From positions 1 to 64,000 of the forward strand of contig CAXXGF010000041.1 in NCBI GenBank assembly GCA_963677445.2: a DNA stretch of 64,000 nucleotides, written 5' to 3'. The stretch is from G963677445 sp963677445 (GTDB lineage Bacteria > Bacteroidota > Ignavibacteria > Ignavibacteriales > Melioribacteraceae). Below the pieces are notes generated by a model that saw only the letters and a program-made list of their open reading frames with translations, ran no database searches and was not told the DNA's origin. The position numbers and the translations under genes are program-made. Positions within the stretch are counted from its first letter, which is position 1. Each line of letters starts with the position of its first letter. This document shows positions 52,225 through 60,304 of this stretch, piece after piece.

Positions 52225-52296
52225 CTCCACCTGTAGGACTCGAACCTACAACCCTGCGGTTAACAGCCGCATGCTCTACCATTGAGCTAAGGTGGA
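52225..52296 (-). tRNA. tRNA-Asn (anticodon GUU)
   Basis: A 72-nt cloverleaf: acceptor TCCACCT/AGGTGGA (7 bp perfect), D arm GCTC/GAGC, anticodon stem TGCGG/CCGCA with loop CTGTTAA (GUU), variable GGGTT, T arm GTAGG/CCTAC with loop TTCGAGT, and discriminator G as in other bacterial tRNA-Asn. U1-A72 is also typical of tRNA-Asn. CCA is not encoded (the next bases are CAC). A terminator hairpin follows within 10 bases, then the tandem array of its own truncated 3' halves. Confidence 0.96.
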
Positions 52297-52612
52297 ATGT
52301 AAAACAATTTTTAAGAACAAAGTCATAAATAATTGAACGCTAAATATATAGACTGATCGACAAACTGTCAATAGACAGATATAAATTTATAAAAAAAAAT
52401 TCACAAAAAAAGATTTTTTCTGCATAGAGTATTATCGCGAAGTGTGATTTTCACTCACTTTGGGATTGTTATAACTTTTCGAGGCTCGAAACCTCAATAA
52501 TTCAACAACCCCAACGGGGTTGAATCTTGCAATGCTGATGAAGTAACTCCTCATGATTATAAAAAAGGCTCCATGAAGGAGCCTTGCCAAAACAATCTGT
52601 TTTATATACTCG
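52297..52612. other. Intergenic region between tRNA-Asn and glyS
   Basis: It should contain the tRNA promoter (minus strand, just above 52296) and the glyS terminator (52563-52587). 'AACCCCAACGGGGTTGAA' (52506-52523) forms a short palindrome. No gene is seen. Confidence 0.5.
52561..52587 (-). terminator. Rho-independent terminator of glyS
   Basis: An AAGGCTCC/GGAGCCTT stem with a TTCAT-type loop is followed on the minus strand by TTTTTTATAA, about 25 bp after the glyS stop codon. Confidence 0.9.
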
Positions 52613-54118
52613 TTATCTCAATTTCTCTAAAAGAACAGTCAACAACTCATCAATTTTCACCCTGGTCTGCTCCATTGAATCCCTTTCTCTCAGTGTTACC
52701 GTGTTATCTTCCAGAGTCTGGGTATCGACTGTTATGCAATAAGGAGTGCCCGCTTCATCCTGGCGGCGGTATCTTCTTCCTACCGCACCCTTGCTGTCAT
52801 AAAAAACTTTAAGGAAAGGACGCAAATCAGCTTCAATTTTTTTAGCGATTTCAGGCATTCCATCTTTATTGACCAAAGGCAGAATAGCAGCTTTAATGGG
52901 GGCGAGTTTCGGATGAAAACGCAATACAACTCTGTTTTCACCTTTAACTTCCTCTTCATGATAAGCGTCAATAAGGAAGGCCATAAAAGAACGGCTGGCT
53001 CCCGCCGAAGTCTCAATAATAAAGGGGATATATTTCTCCCTGCTCTCTTCATCAAAATATTTCTGCGATTTACCCGAATACTCTTCATGACGCCCCAGGT
53101 CAAAATCGGTCCGGTTATGGATACCTTCCATCTCGCCCCAACCGAACGGGAACAGATATTCAATATCTGTGGCCGACTTCGCGTAATGCGCCAGTTTATC
53201 CTGCGGGTGATCGGCGTAACGCAGTTTGTCAGGACTCATACCCAGATCAGTATAAAATTTCAGTCTCGTTTCTTTCCAGAAATCGAACCACTTGTCATCT
53301 TCACTCGGTTTAACGAAATACTGCATTTCCATCTGTTCAAATTCCCTTGTGCGGAAAAGGAAATTTTTCGTATTGATTTCATTTCTGAACGCTTTGCCAA
53401 TCTGCGCTATTCCGAAAGGAAGCTTCTGACGGCTCGCTCCCTGTACATTAAGGAAATTGACAAATATTCCCTGGGCGGTTTCCGGCCTCAGATAAATTGT
53501 ATTTCCATCCTGCTCAACCGGACCAAGGAAAGTTTTAAACATAAGATTAAAACTACGCGGCGTTGTAAACTCACCTTTTGTTCCGCATTGCGGACAATTG
53601 GTTTCAGCAAGCGCTACCGGCGCTAAAGCCGAATTTTCAAACAGAACGGTTAATTTATCATTATTCTCTTCAAAAGGCCTGGTCAGCTCCCTGATTTTTT
53701 CCTTTATTCCCTCTTCTATTGATTCACTCTCCCTGAGAGCTCGTAATATTTTACCTTTTTTCTTATCTGAGATCGCGTCACTCAAAATATCAAGGCGATA
53801 TCTTGCTTTGCATTGCTTACAATCGATCATCGGATCGGTGAAATTTTCCACATGTCCCGAAGCTTCCCATACCTTTGGATGCATTAGAATAGCGGCGTCA
53901 AGACCCTCAACATCCTCCCTGTAAGTCATCGCCTTCCACCATTCTTCTTTAATATTCTTTAACAATTCAACACCCAGCGGACCATAATCCCAGCATCCGT
54001 TCAATCCGCCATATATTTCACTCGATTGAAATACGAATCCTTTTCTCTTTGCCAGTGATACAACCTTTTCTACAATGTTCTGCTGATTTTTATTATCCTT
54101 TTTGATAGCAAACCTCAA
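52613..54118 (-). CDS. glyS: Glycyl-tRNA synthetase (single-chain, alpha2 type)
   Basis: 501 residues of the dimeric class II glycine-tRNA ligase: N-terminal motif 1 region with IYGGLNGCWDYGPLG, a zinc-binding insertion (CKQCKARYRLD and CPQCGTKGE), motif 2 around FRNEINTKNFLFRTREFEQMEMQYF (read in parts), motif 3 ETSAGASRSFMAFL, and the anticodon-binding domain from APIKAAILPLVNKDGM to the C-terminus, with RRYRRQDEAGTPYCITVD. It charges tRNA-Gly in the cytosol. This is the archaeal/eukaryote-like form used by many Bacteroidota, rather than the alpha2beta2 enzyme. Monocistronic by its own terminator. Confidence 0.96.
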   Translation of the reverse strand: MRFAIKKDNKNQQNIVEKVVSLAKRKGFVFQSSEIYGGLNGCWDYGPLGVELLKNIKEEWWKAMTYREDVEGLDAAILMHPKVWEASGHVENFTDPMIDCKQCKARYRLDILSDAISDKKKGKILRALRESESIEEGIKEKIRELTRPFEENNDKLTVLFENSALAPVALAETNCPQCGTKGEFTTPRSFNLMFKTFLGPVEQDGNTIYLRPETAQGIFVNFLNVQGASRQKLPFGIAQIGKAFRNEINTKNFLFRTREFEQMEMQYFVKPSEDDKWFDFWKETRLKFYTDLGMSPDKLRYADHPQDKLAHYAKSATDIEYLFPFGWGEMEGIHNRTDFDLGRHEEYSGKSQKYFDEESREKYIPFIIETSAGASRSFMAFLIDAYHEEEVKGENRVVLRFHPKLAPIKAAILPLVNKDGMPEIAKKIEADLRPFLKVFYDSKGAVGRRYRRQDEAGTPYCITVDTQTLEDNTVTLRERDSMEQTRVKIDELLTVLLEKLR

Positions 54119-54164
54119 TAGCTGTTAAAAATTAAATAGCAAATATAATGTATTAATACCTTTT

Positions 54165-55061
54165 TCAGAACCGGATGATAATTTTTTTCAGTTCATTAAC
54201 AAGAAGCGTCTTTAATGACCGGTAAACTTCCTCCGATAATGAATTCTTTTTTTTCGCGGCCTCAAGCAGACTCAGACTTCCCGATAAATAATCAAGTAAA
54301 AGCAGCCGGTCATGTCTCAAAGTTTCTATATGTCGTAAAACAGTTGAAATATCCCCACGCTCAATAGTACCCGATAAAGCCTGTTCCGGACTTTTTTTCA
54401 TAAGATTCTCAAGCGTTTGTTTTACTATCGGTTTTGTCAGCTCAGCAGAAGAGATCATCTTCAATCCCGAATGACTGATTATTTTTTCCGCGTTAAAATA
54501 ATTCGCCACCATAAAGTTCGATGTGAATACTCCAAGCAGATGGTAAGCTGTTTTAAGATCACCATCCAGTTCCACAGCATTTATCCCCAATAACCTCGCG
54601 AACTCCGATAAATATTGTCGTGTCTCCTTATCATTCGCTTCAACAGCGCCCCTGGAGCCTTTGATACTTAATTCAGCCCTTTCGGGAAATGTCTGCATAA
54701 TATGCAAAGAACCGGCGGCGGCGCCCTGTCCTGAAAGAGTGCGCAATTCATCAGCCGGTTTCGAACCGGACAGATGTATATATAACTGATTTACAAAATC
54801 AAATTTAAACTTTGAAATCTGTTGAGATAAACCAGTTATTGAATCATCAGGCACAGCGAGTATAATTAACTCCTCTCCGGCGAGAGAAATCAAATTATCC
54901 GAATAATTCTCCAGGTTATTCAGTCGAGCAAGTTTTTCAGCAGATTTAATGTTTCTGCTGATAATATTGATATTTTTAAATCCGGCCTTTTTTATCGCCG
55001 GCACAAGGGACCAGCTTATTTTCCCGGCTCCGACGACAGCGATTCTTTTATTCAGATTCAT
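54165..55061 (-). CDS. Rossmann-fold DUF2520 protein
   Basis: About 298 residues from ATG 55061 (MNLNKRIAVVGAGKISWSL); a frame extends 14 residues upstream to 55103 but without domain content. The N-terminus is a ProC/6PGDH-like NAD(P)-binding Rossmann domain (VVGAGKISWSLVPAIKKAG, ISRN, LAVPDDSI, IHLSGS). The C-terminal helical region (~125-295, GSLHIMQTFP, YHLLGVFTSNFMVANYFNAEKI) is the DUF2520 domain. Function is unknown; a dehydrogenase role is implied. It overlaps the end of the Memo-family gene by 14 bp, suggesting coupling with the AmmeMemoRadiSam genes. Confidence 0.85.
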   Translation of the reverse strand: MNLNKRIAVVGAGKISWSLVPAIKKAGFKNINIISRNIKSAEKLARLNNLENYSDNLISLAGEELIILAVPDDSITGLSQQISKFKFDFVNQLYIHLSGSKPADELRTLSGQGAAAGSLHIMQTFPERAELSIKGSRGAVEANDKETRQYLSEFARLLGINAVELDGDLKTAYHLLGVFTSNFMVANYFNAEKIISHSGLKMISSAELTKPIVKQTLENLMKKSPEQALSGTIERGDISTVLRHIETLRHDRLLLLDYLSGSLSLLEAAKKKNSLSEEVYRSLKTLLVNELKKIIIRF

Positions 55062-55869
55062 AAATAACTGCTGAAAGATACCCGACAACTTCTGAGCGAT
55101 CACCCGACGCCCTGCCTGAATCTATTCTCTCAATTACACGCGCTTTATTTATTCCTCTTGATTCCGCCGCTTTCATCAGCGAAACAATTCCCCCTCCTCC
55201 ACAGGCTTCACATTTTCTATTTGTAAGGTCTTCAAATAATCCGCTGTAATTAAATAAATTTATATGATTTTCAACAATACCATCGAGATAAGCCGCGGTC
55301 TCGGCATTATAAAAATGGGACAGGTCCGAACTGACAACTACCATCACATCCTCCCCGAGTAGCGGCGCCAACGCGTCGGCAAGGCCATAAATGTATTCCA
55401 CGGACTGATCTCCTATTACGACCGGGACAAATTCAGCTTCCGGAAAGAGATGCTGAATGAATGGAAGTATCACTTCGACCGCGTGCTCCTGATTGTGTCC
55501 GGCTGAATTAAGTTTGATCAGATCACTGCCCGAAAGCAGTTGCTCCCTCAATTCCTCATCGATGGCTATTTCTCCAAACGGTGTTGAATACGCGGCGCCG
55601 GGATAAATATTAATTCCGGGAAAATATTCCCTGTGACTGGGGGAAATAACTATAAACCGATTATATTTTTTTTTGAGCAATTTAAATGCGGCAGCCGCGG
55701 TTCTTCCCGAATATACATACCCGGCGTGAGGAACCACAATGCCCGCGATACCTTTATATTCTCCATAGTCGGCCGCGTCTTCCAGCATAAAAGTTATTTC
55801 TTTCCGAAGCTGATTTTCCGAACCTGGATAAAACATGCCCGCTACAGCCGCGTTCCTGATCTGGTTCAT
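55048..55869 (-). CDS. amrB: AmmeMemoRadiSam system protein B (Memo family)
   Basis: 273 residues of the Memo family, related to extradiol dioxygenases and LigB: NAAVAGMFYPGSENQLR, GIVVPHAGYVYSGRTAAAAF with the first His, FIVISPSHREYFPG, GHNQEHAVEVILPFIQHLFPEAEFVPVVIGDQ with the His-x-x-E region, VVVSSDLSHF, and CGGGGIVSLMKAA near the end. The metal-site histidines (His50-like, His in SPSH and NQEH) are present. The gene overlaps the AMMECR1-domain gene by 4 bp. In many bacteria and archaea it is encoded with a radical-SAM protein as a three-part system of unknown function; the radical-SAM gene is not in this window. Confidence 0.92.
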   Translation of the reverse strand: MNQIRNAAVAGMFYPGSENQLRKEITFMLEDAADYGEYKGIAGIVVPHAGYVYSGRTAAAAFKLLKKKYNRFIVISPSHREYFPGINIYPGAAYSTPFGEIAIDEELREQLLSGSDLIKLNSAGHNQEHAVEVILPFIQHLFPEAEFVPVVIGDQSVEYIYGLADALAPLLGEDVMVVVSSDLSHFYNAETAAYLDGIVENHINLFNYSGLFEDLTNRKCEACGGGGIVSLMKAAESRGINKARVIERIDSGRASGDRSEVVGYLSAVIYESE

Positions 55870-56432
55870 GTCTGCCTCCCAAGTTCCTTTTCTGAAAATA
55901 CCGCGGCAGTAAACATTTCTATGTTCAGGACCCTCTCTTTCCAGTAATTATGAGGCAGTCCCGCTTTCTGACATAAAGACGAAAGATACTCTTTAAGGTC
56001 CATGTTATGCTCAACCGGCACCTGCGGAAGCAAAAGTCCCCGATAGCCTCCTTCCTCAAGTATCAGCCCATGTATTCCGATTTTAATATCCTCATATTTT
56101 TCCATTGGGAAGGTGGGAGAAAGCACAGATATTTCAATACTGATCTGCTCTTTCTCATCAAGGCTCAAAGGCATAAAACGGGGGTCATTTTTGGCTGCCT
56201 GAATAGCGGCATCCGCCACAAGACTATATAATGGACGGTAACCTTCAATATATCCGATGCAGCCTCTCAGGTTGCCATCAATTGTCAGAGTTACAAAAAC
56301 ACCGGTTTCAAGATTAAAAACAGGATGATTTTGTAAATCAGGCTCCGGCAGTTGAATATCATCAAAAAGCGAATTTATTGATTTCCGCGCGGTCGCAAGG
56401 AGAATTTTTTTTTCTTCATCCGATAAATTCAT
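55866..56432 (-). CDS. amrA: AmmeMemoRadiSam system protein A (AMMECR1 domain)
   Basis: 188 residues with the AMMECR1 domain: TGVFVTLTIDGNLRGCIGYIEG carrying the family's LRGCIG hallmark, LYSLVADAAIQAAKNDPRF, ISIEISVLSPTFPM, GIHGLILEEGGYRGLLLPQVPVEH, and a final CQKAGLPHNYWKE. The domain has a conserved Cys and is thought to bind a small molecule or metal, but its role is not known. It overlaps amrB by 4 bp and follows the DUF4905-like gene with no gap, so all four genes from 57260 to 54165 probably form one transcript. Confidence 0.93.
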   Translation of the reverse strand: MNLSDEEKKILLATARKSINSLFDDIQLPEPDLQNHPVFNLETGVFVTLTIDGNLRGCIGYIEGYRPLYSLVADAAIQAAKNDPRFMPLSLDEKEQISIEISVLSPTFPMEKYEDIKIGIHGLILEEGGYRGLLLPQVPVEHNMDLKEYLSSLCQKAGLPHNYWKERVLNIEMFTAAVFSEKELGRQT

Positions 56433-57260
56433 TTATATCATCCCCTTAATTTTATATATGATGACTTTCGTCTTTTCCCGGATTACAACTAAAAAATCTT
56501 TATAAATAAAGAATGTATCCGGATTAAATTTTTCAGTTTTGCTGTCAAGCTTAATATCCAGCAATTTTTCACAGGAATCAAGCTCAAAAGCAAAAAGTTT
56601 ATGATCGAGATTTGTATCTTTTCGTAAATAATGTATTGAGGCGATAAGTATTTTCTCAAGTCTTATAACCTCAGTCCGCGGGAATACGGAACCTGTTGAT
56701 TTATTAATTATATCATCAGTTACTCCCGGTTCTATCCCGGCAAATAGTTCAAATTCAGGAAAGTGATAATCGGAATAATCAGAAAGTTCATACGCTTTTT
56801 CATTCAGCTCTTTCCAATTGGCAGAATCTTCACCATCAGCCCTGGAAATTTCACCGCTGACTGCGTCAATAATATATTTCCTTTCTATTCCGCTTTCTTC
56901 CCCAACGCAATAAATCTTGTTTTTAATGGAAAAGTTATATTGAAGATGGGGATACCTCCAAACTTCATTCCCGGAAACAGTGTCCACGGCATAAATACCT
57001 GTATGCTCAGGCATATCCGGTTTCACATACTTGTGAAGAATAATATTCCTGTCATTAATTTCTTCTATGCCGGTCCAGAAATCATCGACCAGAGATTTCC
57101 GTATAAAGTTTTTTCTTCCGTCGCTCAGTTTCAGGGAGTGGAAATATACCTTTTTATCTGACGGATCCCTGGTTTCGATAACAAGATTATCATCATCCGA
57201 AACCAGGAGACGCCAGATCATTTTTTTATCACTAAATGAAAACAGTTTCTCTATTTTCAA
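56433..57260 (-). CDS. DUF4905-like protein
   Basis: 275 residues, no signal peptide, beta-rich with repeats that resemble PQQ/WD-type blades: MIWRLLVSDDDNLVIETRDPSDKKVYFHSL, IYAVDTVSGNEVWRYPHL, CVGEESGIERKYIIDAVSGEI, LFAFELDSCEKLLDIKL. The start WRL-x(5)-NLVIE-x-RD and the general order fit the DUF4905 family of Bacteroidota, a group of unknown function. The assignment is from memory of the pattern. The stop codon is immediately followed by the amrA start. No catalytic residues can be proposed. Confidence 0.6.
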   Translation of the reverse strand: MKIEKLFSFSDKKMIWRLLVSDDDNLVIETRDPSDKKVYFHSLKLSDGRKNFIRKSLVDDFWTGIEEINDRNIILHKYVKPDMPEHTGIYAVDTVSGNEVWRYPHLQYNFSIKNKIYCVGEESGIERKYIIDAVSGEISRADGEDSANWKELNEKAYELSDYSDYHFPEFELFAGIEPGVTDDIINKSTGSVFPRTEVIRLEKILIASIHYLRKDTNLDHKLFAFELDSCEKLLDIKLDSKTEKFNPDTFFIYKDFLVVIREKTKVIIYKIKGMI

Positions 57261-57265
57261 AATAA

Positions 57266-58639
57266 TTATCCAATCGGTTTAAATTTAGCTGTAAAATGTC
57301 GCAGCATCGGAGCTTCATATGTTATCTCATAACCTTTCAGCTCATTACGTTTTTTGTAGGTTTCAATCATCACCTCAGAAACATAATCTATATGGCTTTG
57401 TGTATATACTCTTCTGGGAATTGCCAGGCGTACAAGTTCCATCGGAGGAGATAACAGCTTTCCATCTTTTCCATATTTTCCAAACATAACACTGCCGATC
57501 TCAACGGCCCTGATTCCCCCTTCAATATAAATTTCGCAGGTGATTGACTGCGCGGGATATTGATATGGAGGAATATGAGGCGCAAAACGTTTGGCGTCAA
57601 TATAAACGGCATGTCCGCCGGGGGGCTCAATGATCGGTATACCGGCGTCCAGCATTTTTTCACCAAGATACTCAGTGCTTCTTATTCGGTATTCAAGATA
57701 ATGTTCATCAAGCACTTCTTCAAGTCCGCGGGCAATTGCTTCAAGGTCCCTGCCCGAAAGTCCCCCGTATGTAGGAAATCCTTCTGTAACAATAAGCAGG
57801 TTTCTGCACTTCATCGCCAGCTCATCATCATTCATCGAAAGAAAACCACCCATATTGACGAGAGCATCTTTTTTCGCGCTCATTGTCGCCCCATCAGCGT
57901 AAGAAAACATCTCCTGAACAATTTCAACTACTTTCTTATCCTGGTATCCTTTTTCTCTTTCTTTGATAAACCAGGCATTCTCGGCAAAACGGCAGGCGTC
58001 AAAAAATAACGGTATCCCAAATTTATCACAGACCGCGCGGACATCCTTTATATTCCCCATTGATACAGGCTGTCCCCCGCCGGAATTGTTTGTTATGGTT
58101 ATCATTACCAGGGGAATATTTTCGACACCCTTTTCTTCGATAAATTTTACCAGCGCCTCAATATCCATATCACCTTTGAAATCGGCCCTTATCTCAGGAT
58201 GTTTGCCGGTTTCATTCAGCAGATCGACAGCTTCGGCGCCGCTGAATTCCACATTAGCTCTTGTTGTATCAAAATGAGTATTATTCGGTATATATTTCCC
58301 TTCACCTCCAAGAATTGAAAAAAGTATTTTTTCGGCGGCTCTTCCCTGGTGAGTGGGAATGATATATTTATCTCCCGTGATTTTTTTTACTGCCGCTTCA
58401 AAATTGTAAAAACTTTTTGATCCGGCATAGGATTCATCCCCTTCCATAACTCCCGCCCACTGCGAGGCGCTCATCGCCGAGGTGCCGCTATCGGTAAGCA
58501 AATCTATCAAAACATCATCGGCGTGAATCAGAAACGGATTATAACCCGCTTCATCAAGTATTTTCACCCTTTCTTCTTTTGTGGTAAAGCGAATAGGCTC
58601 CACCGATTTAATTTTAAAAGGTTCAATTATAGTTTTCAT
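57266..58639 (-). CDS. tnaA: Tryptophanase
   Basis: About 457 residues from ATG 58639, which has AGAGG six bases upstream; an in-frame ATG at 58666 would add nine residues without a ribosome site. PLP-dependent beta-eliminating lyase: FIDLLTDSGT-type segment (LIDLLTDSGTSAMS), IPTHQGRAAEK, FFDACRFAENAWFIKE, the PLP lysine in MSAKKDALVNMGG, and EGFPTYGGLSGRD. The ending MLRHFTAKF has His, as in tryptophanases, where tyrosine phenol-lyases have Phe (RFFTA). It breaks L-tryptophan into indole, pyruvate and ammonia. No tnaB transporter or TnaC-like leader is visible. The downstream DUF4905-like gene starts 6 bp after the stop. Confidence 0.93.
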   Translation of the reverse strand: MKTIIEPFKIKSVEPIRFTTKEERVKILDEAGYNPFLIHADDVLIDLLTDSGTSAMSASQWAGVMEGDESYAGSKSFYNFEAAVKKITGDKYIIPTHQGRAAEKILFSILGGEGKYIPNNTHFDTTRANVEFSGAEAVDLLNETGKHPEIRADFKGDMDIEALVKFIEEKGVENIPLVMITITNNSGGGQPVSMGNIKDVRAVCDKFGIPLFFDACRFAENAWFIKEREKGYQDKKVVEIVQEMFSYADGATMSAKKDALVNMGGFLSMNDDELAMKCRNLLIVTEGFPTYGGLSGRDLEAIARGLEEVLDEHYLEYRIRSTEYLGEKMLDAGIPIIEPPGGHAVYIDAKRFAPHIPPYQYPAQSITCEIYIEGGIRAVEIGSVMFGKYGKDGKLLSPPMELVRLAIPRRVYTQSHIDYVSEVMIETYKKRNELKGYEITYEAPMLRHFTAKFKPIG

Positions 58640-58831
58640 TTTTTCCTCTGATTCCATTCTTTTCATTTTATTTACAAATAATTACTTTATAAATCTGAAT
58701 AAAATCAAAAATTTTGTGTATCTTATTCAGTTGTTATGAAGAAAATCTTTTTTTCAAACGTCAAAATAAATATTCTTGAGGAAACTTGCTTTACCTGGCA
58801 ATATCATCATTAATATAAATAGGAGAAAAAT

Positions 58832-59656
58832 ATGGAGGATTATAACAACAAGCCTCTCAATGAAGAAGAATTACCGGAAGATGAGGATTATGAACTCAGT
58901 CATACCGATAAACTTGTCGGGGTATTTACTGAGCCGGTGTCAATGTTTACAAAGGCTGCCCAGTTCCCGGCTCGCGCGATTGACTGGCTCATTCCGGTGA
59001 TACTGGTGATTGTGGCCGCGATTTTATCAAATTTCCTTCTCATGAGTAATCCGCAGATTAAATACTCAGTAATTGAGAAACAGATGAGTATGGTTGAGAA
59101 AGGGCTTAACCAGGCTGTTGAAAGTGGTCAGATGAGCGAACAGCAGGCCGATCAGCAAAAAGAAACTATCAGAACCCAGATAGAGAAAAATATCGATAGC
59201 GGAATCCTTGTTCAGGCAGTTGGAATCGTTATTGTTTTTTTCATCATCTTTTTTATTATAGCGGGAGTATTTTTCTTAATAGCCAAGTTTGGGCTGAAAG
59301 GGGAAGGAACATATTCAAACGCTATGGTTGCCTGGGGCCTGCCCTATTATATCTGGGTTATCCAGATAATTGCCACGGTAATTATATCCCTCTCTATGGA
59401 CCAGATGATAAGGTCCACAAGCGTCGCGACATTGCTTGGATCAGATACTGAAACATTTGTCGGATTTTTACTTGACAAAATCGACATACTAAGCATCTGG
59501 TTTTTTGCTGTTGTTTCAATTGGCTACGCTAAAATGTTTAAAGCAAAATCAGCGACTCCTTACTTCATTATGGTTTTCGGAATGTGGCTTGGATTTACAA
59601 CTCTTCTCTTCTTCCTGGCTCAGCAGATACCATTCCTTAAATTCTTTATGCAGTAA
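58832..59656 (+). CDS. Yip1-family membrane protein
   Basis: 274 residues with an AGGAG ribosome site. An acidic N-terminus (NEEELPEDEDYELS), then the Yip1 signature GVFTEPVSMFTKAAQFPARAIDWLIPVILVIV, a Gln/Glu-rich amphipathic loop (~85-130), and four further hydrophobic helices with FGLKGEGTYSNAMVAWGLPYYIWV. The Yip1 domain occurs in many bacterial inner-membrane proteins of unknown role. It is divergent from tnaA and has its own terminator, so it is a single-gene unit. Confidence 0.85.
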   Translation: MEDYNNKPLNEEELPEDEDYELSHTDKLVGVFTEPVSMFTKAAQFPARAIDWLIPVILVIVAAILSNFLLMSNPQIKYSVIEKQMSMVEKGLNQAVESGQMSEQQADQQKETIRTQIEKNIDSGILVQAVGIVIVFFIIFFIIAGVFFLIAKFGLKGEGTYSNAMVAWGLPYYIWVIQIIATVIISLSMDQMIRSTSVATLLGSDTETFVGFLLDKIDILSIWFFAVVSIGYAKMFKAKSATPYFIMVFGMWLGFTTLLFFLAQQIPFLKFFMQ

Positions 59657-59670
59657 AAAAAATTCTAATA

Positions 59671-59703
59671 ATCCCTCTCACATAATCGAGAGGGATTTTT
59701 TTT
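59671..59703 (+). terminator. Rho-independent terminator of the Yip1-family gene
   Basis: ATCCCTCTC and GAGAGGGAT pair around a short loop and are followed by TTTTTTT, starting 14 bp after the stop codon. Confidence 0.92.
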
Positions 59704-60304
59704 ACCCCTCTGTCAGCAATCCGGCAAGAAAATTACTACTCCGGGGATAATTCAAATGTCATAATCATAAGTTGGCGGAGCCGGAAGTGAAGAGTGGTTA
59801 GTGGAGAGTTGTTTAATTGATAATTGATAATTGACAATTGATAATTGACAATTGATAATTAAGGGATGACTCGTTTTTATTCTATTAAAACATCCTGATC
59901 ATCATTCTTATCCTGGTAACCCTGCTTTTTCTGGGTCCATCAGCGAAATCCGAGGGAAATAATGCCCCGGTTAATAAGGCAATAAGGTTCAAATTTTGAG
60001 GACCTGCCATGCTATTAAGATTAAAGAATAAAGCTTTTTTTGAGTTTTTTCATGGGATTTGGTGTTCCGGTGATTTAGTGGCTTTTCTTCCACATCAATC
60101 AACGAAATCAGCGTATTCAGAAAAATCTGCTCTTCTCTTTTTAATTGTTAATTGTTCATTGTTCATTATTAATTGCCTTTTTTTCATTTTGCGCGGAATT
60201 TAACTTCTAACGCTTTAATCCCGTCCCGCAAACAAGATGAACAACCCAATCACCATCACCCAACCCGGTCATCATACTCTTACTCATACTCCTACTCAGA
60301 TTTT
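59704..60304. other. Intergenic region with dispersed repeats and a TTGATAA microsatellite
   Basis: No gene is convincing. 'TTGGCGGAGCCGGAAGTGAAGAGTGGTTAGTGGAGAGT' variants (given here in two parts: TTGGCGGAGCCGG and GTGGTTAGTGGAGAGT, 59773-59808) match 41450-41490. TTGATAA/TTGACAA repeats fill 59816-59861. A TTTTGCGCGGAATTTAACTTC element sits near 60186-60206. Confidence 0.55.

Noticed and set aside
50911..52296. CRISPR array (regular tandem repeats)
   Set aside because: The full 116-bp period is nearly identical in all units, so there are no unique spacers, and no cas gene is nearby. The units are tRNA-derived.
50911..52296. Integron cassette array with attC sites
   Set aside because: No integron integrase, no attC core sites, and the repeats contain tRNA sequence and terminators, with just one gene among nine units.
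57266..58666. Tyrosine phenol-lyase instead of tryptophanase
   Set aside because: The two enzymes are close relatives, but the RHFTA ending and the AVEIGS segment agree with tryptophanase; tyrosine phenol-lyases have RFFTA and SMERG.
58736..58813. A 25-codon frame with one Trp codon near tnaA, as a TnaC-like leader peptide
   Set aside because: It lies on the plus strand, opposite to tnaA, and has no ribosome site; it cannot be a tnaA leader.
59816..59861. TTGATAA/TTGACAA repeats as a replication origin or iteron array
   Set aside because: The run is a short, imperfect microsatellite without DnaA boxes, and no replication gene other than priA is near.
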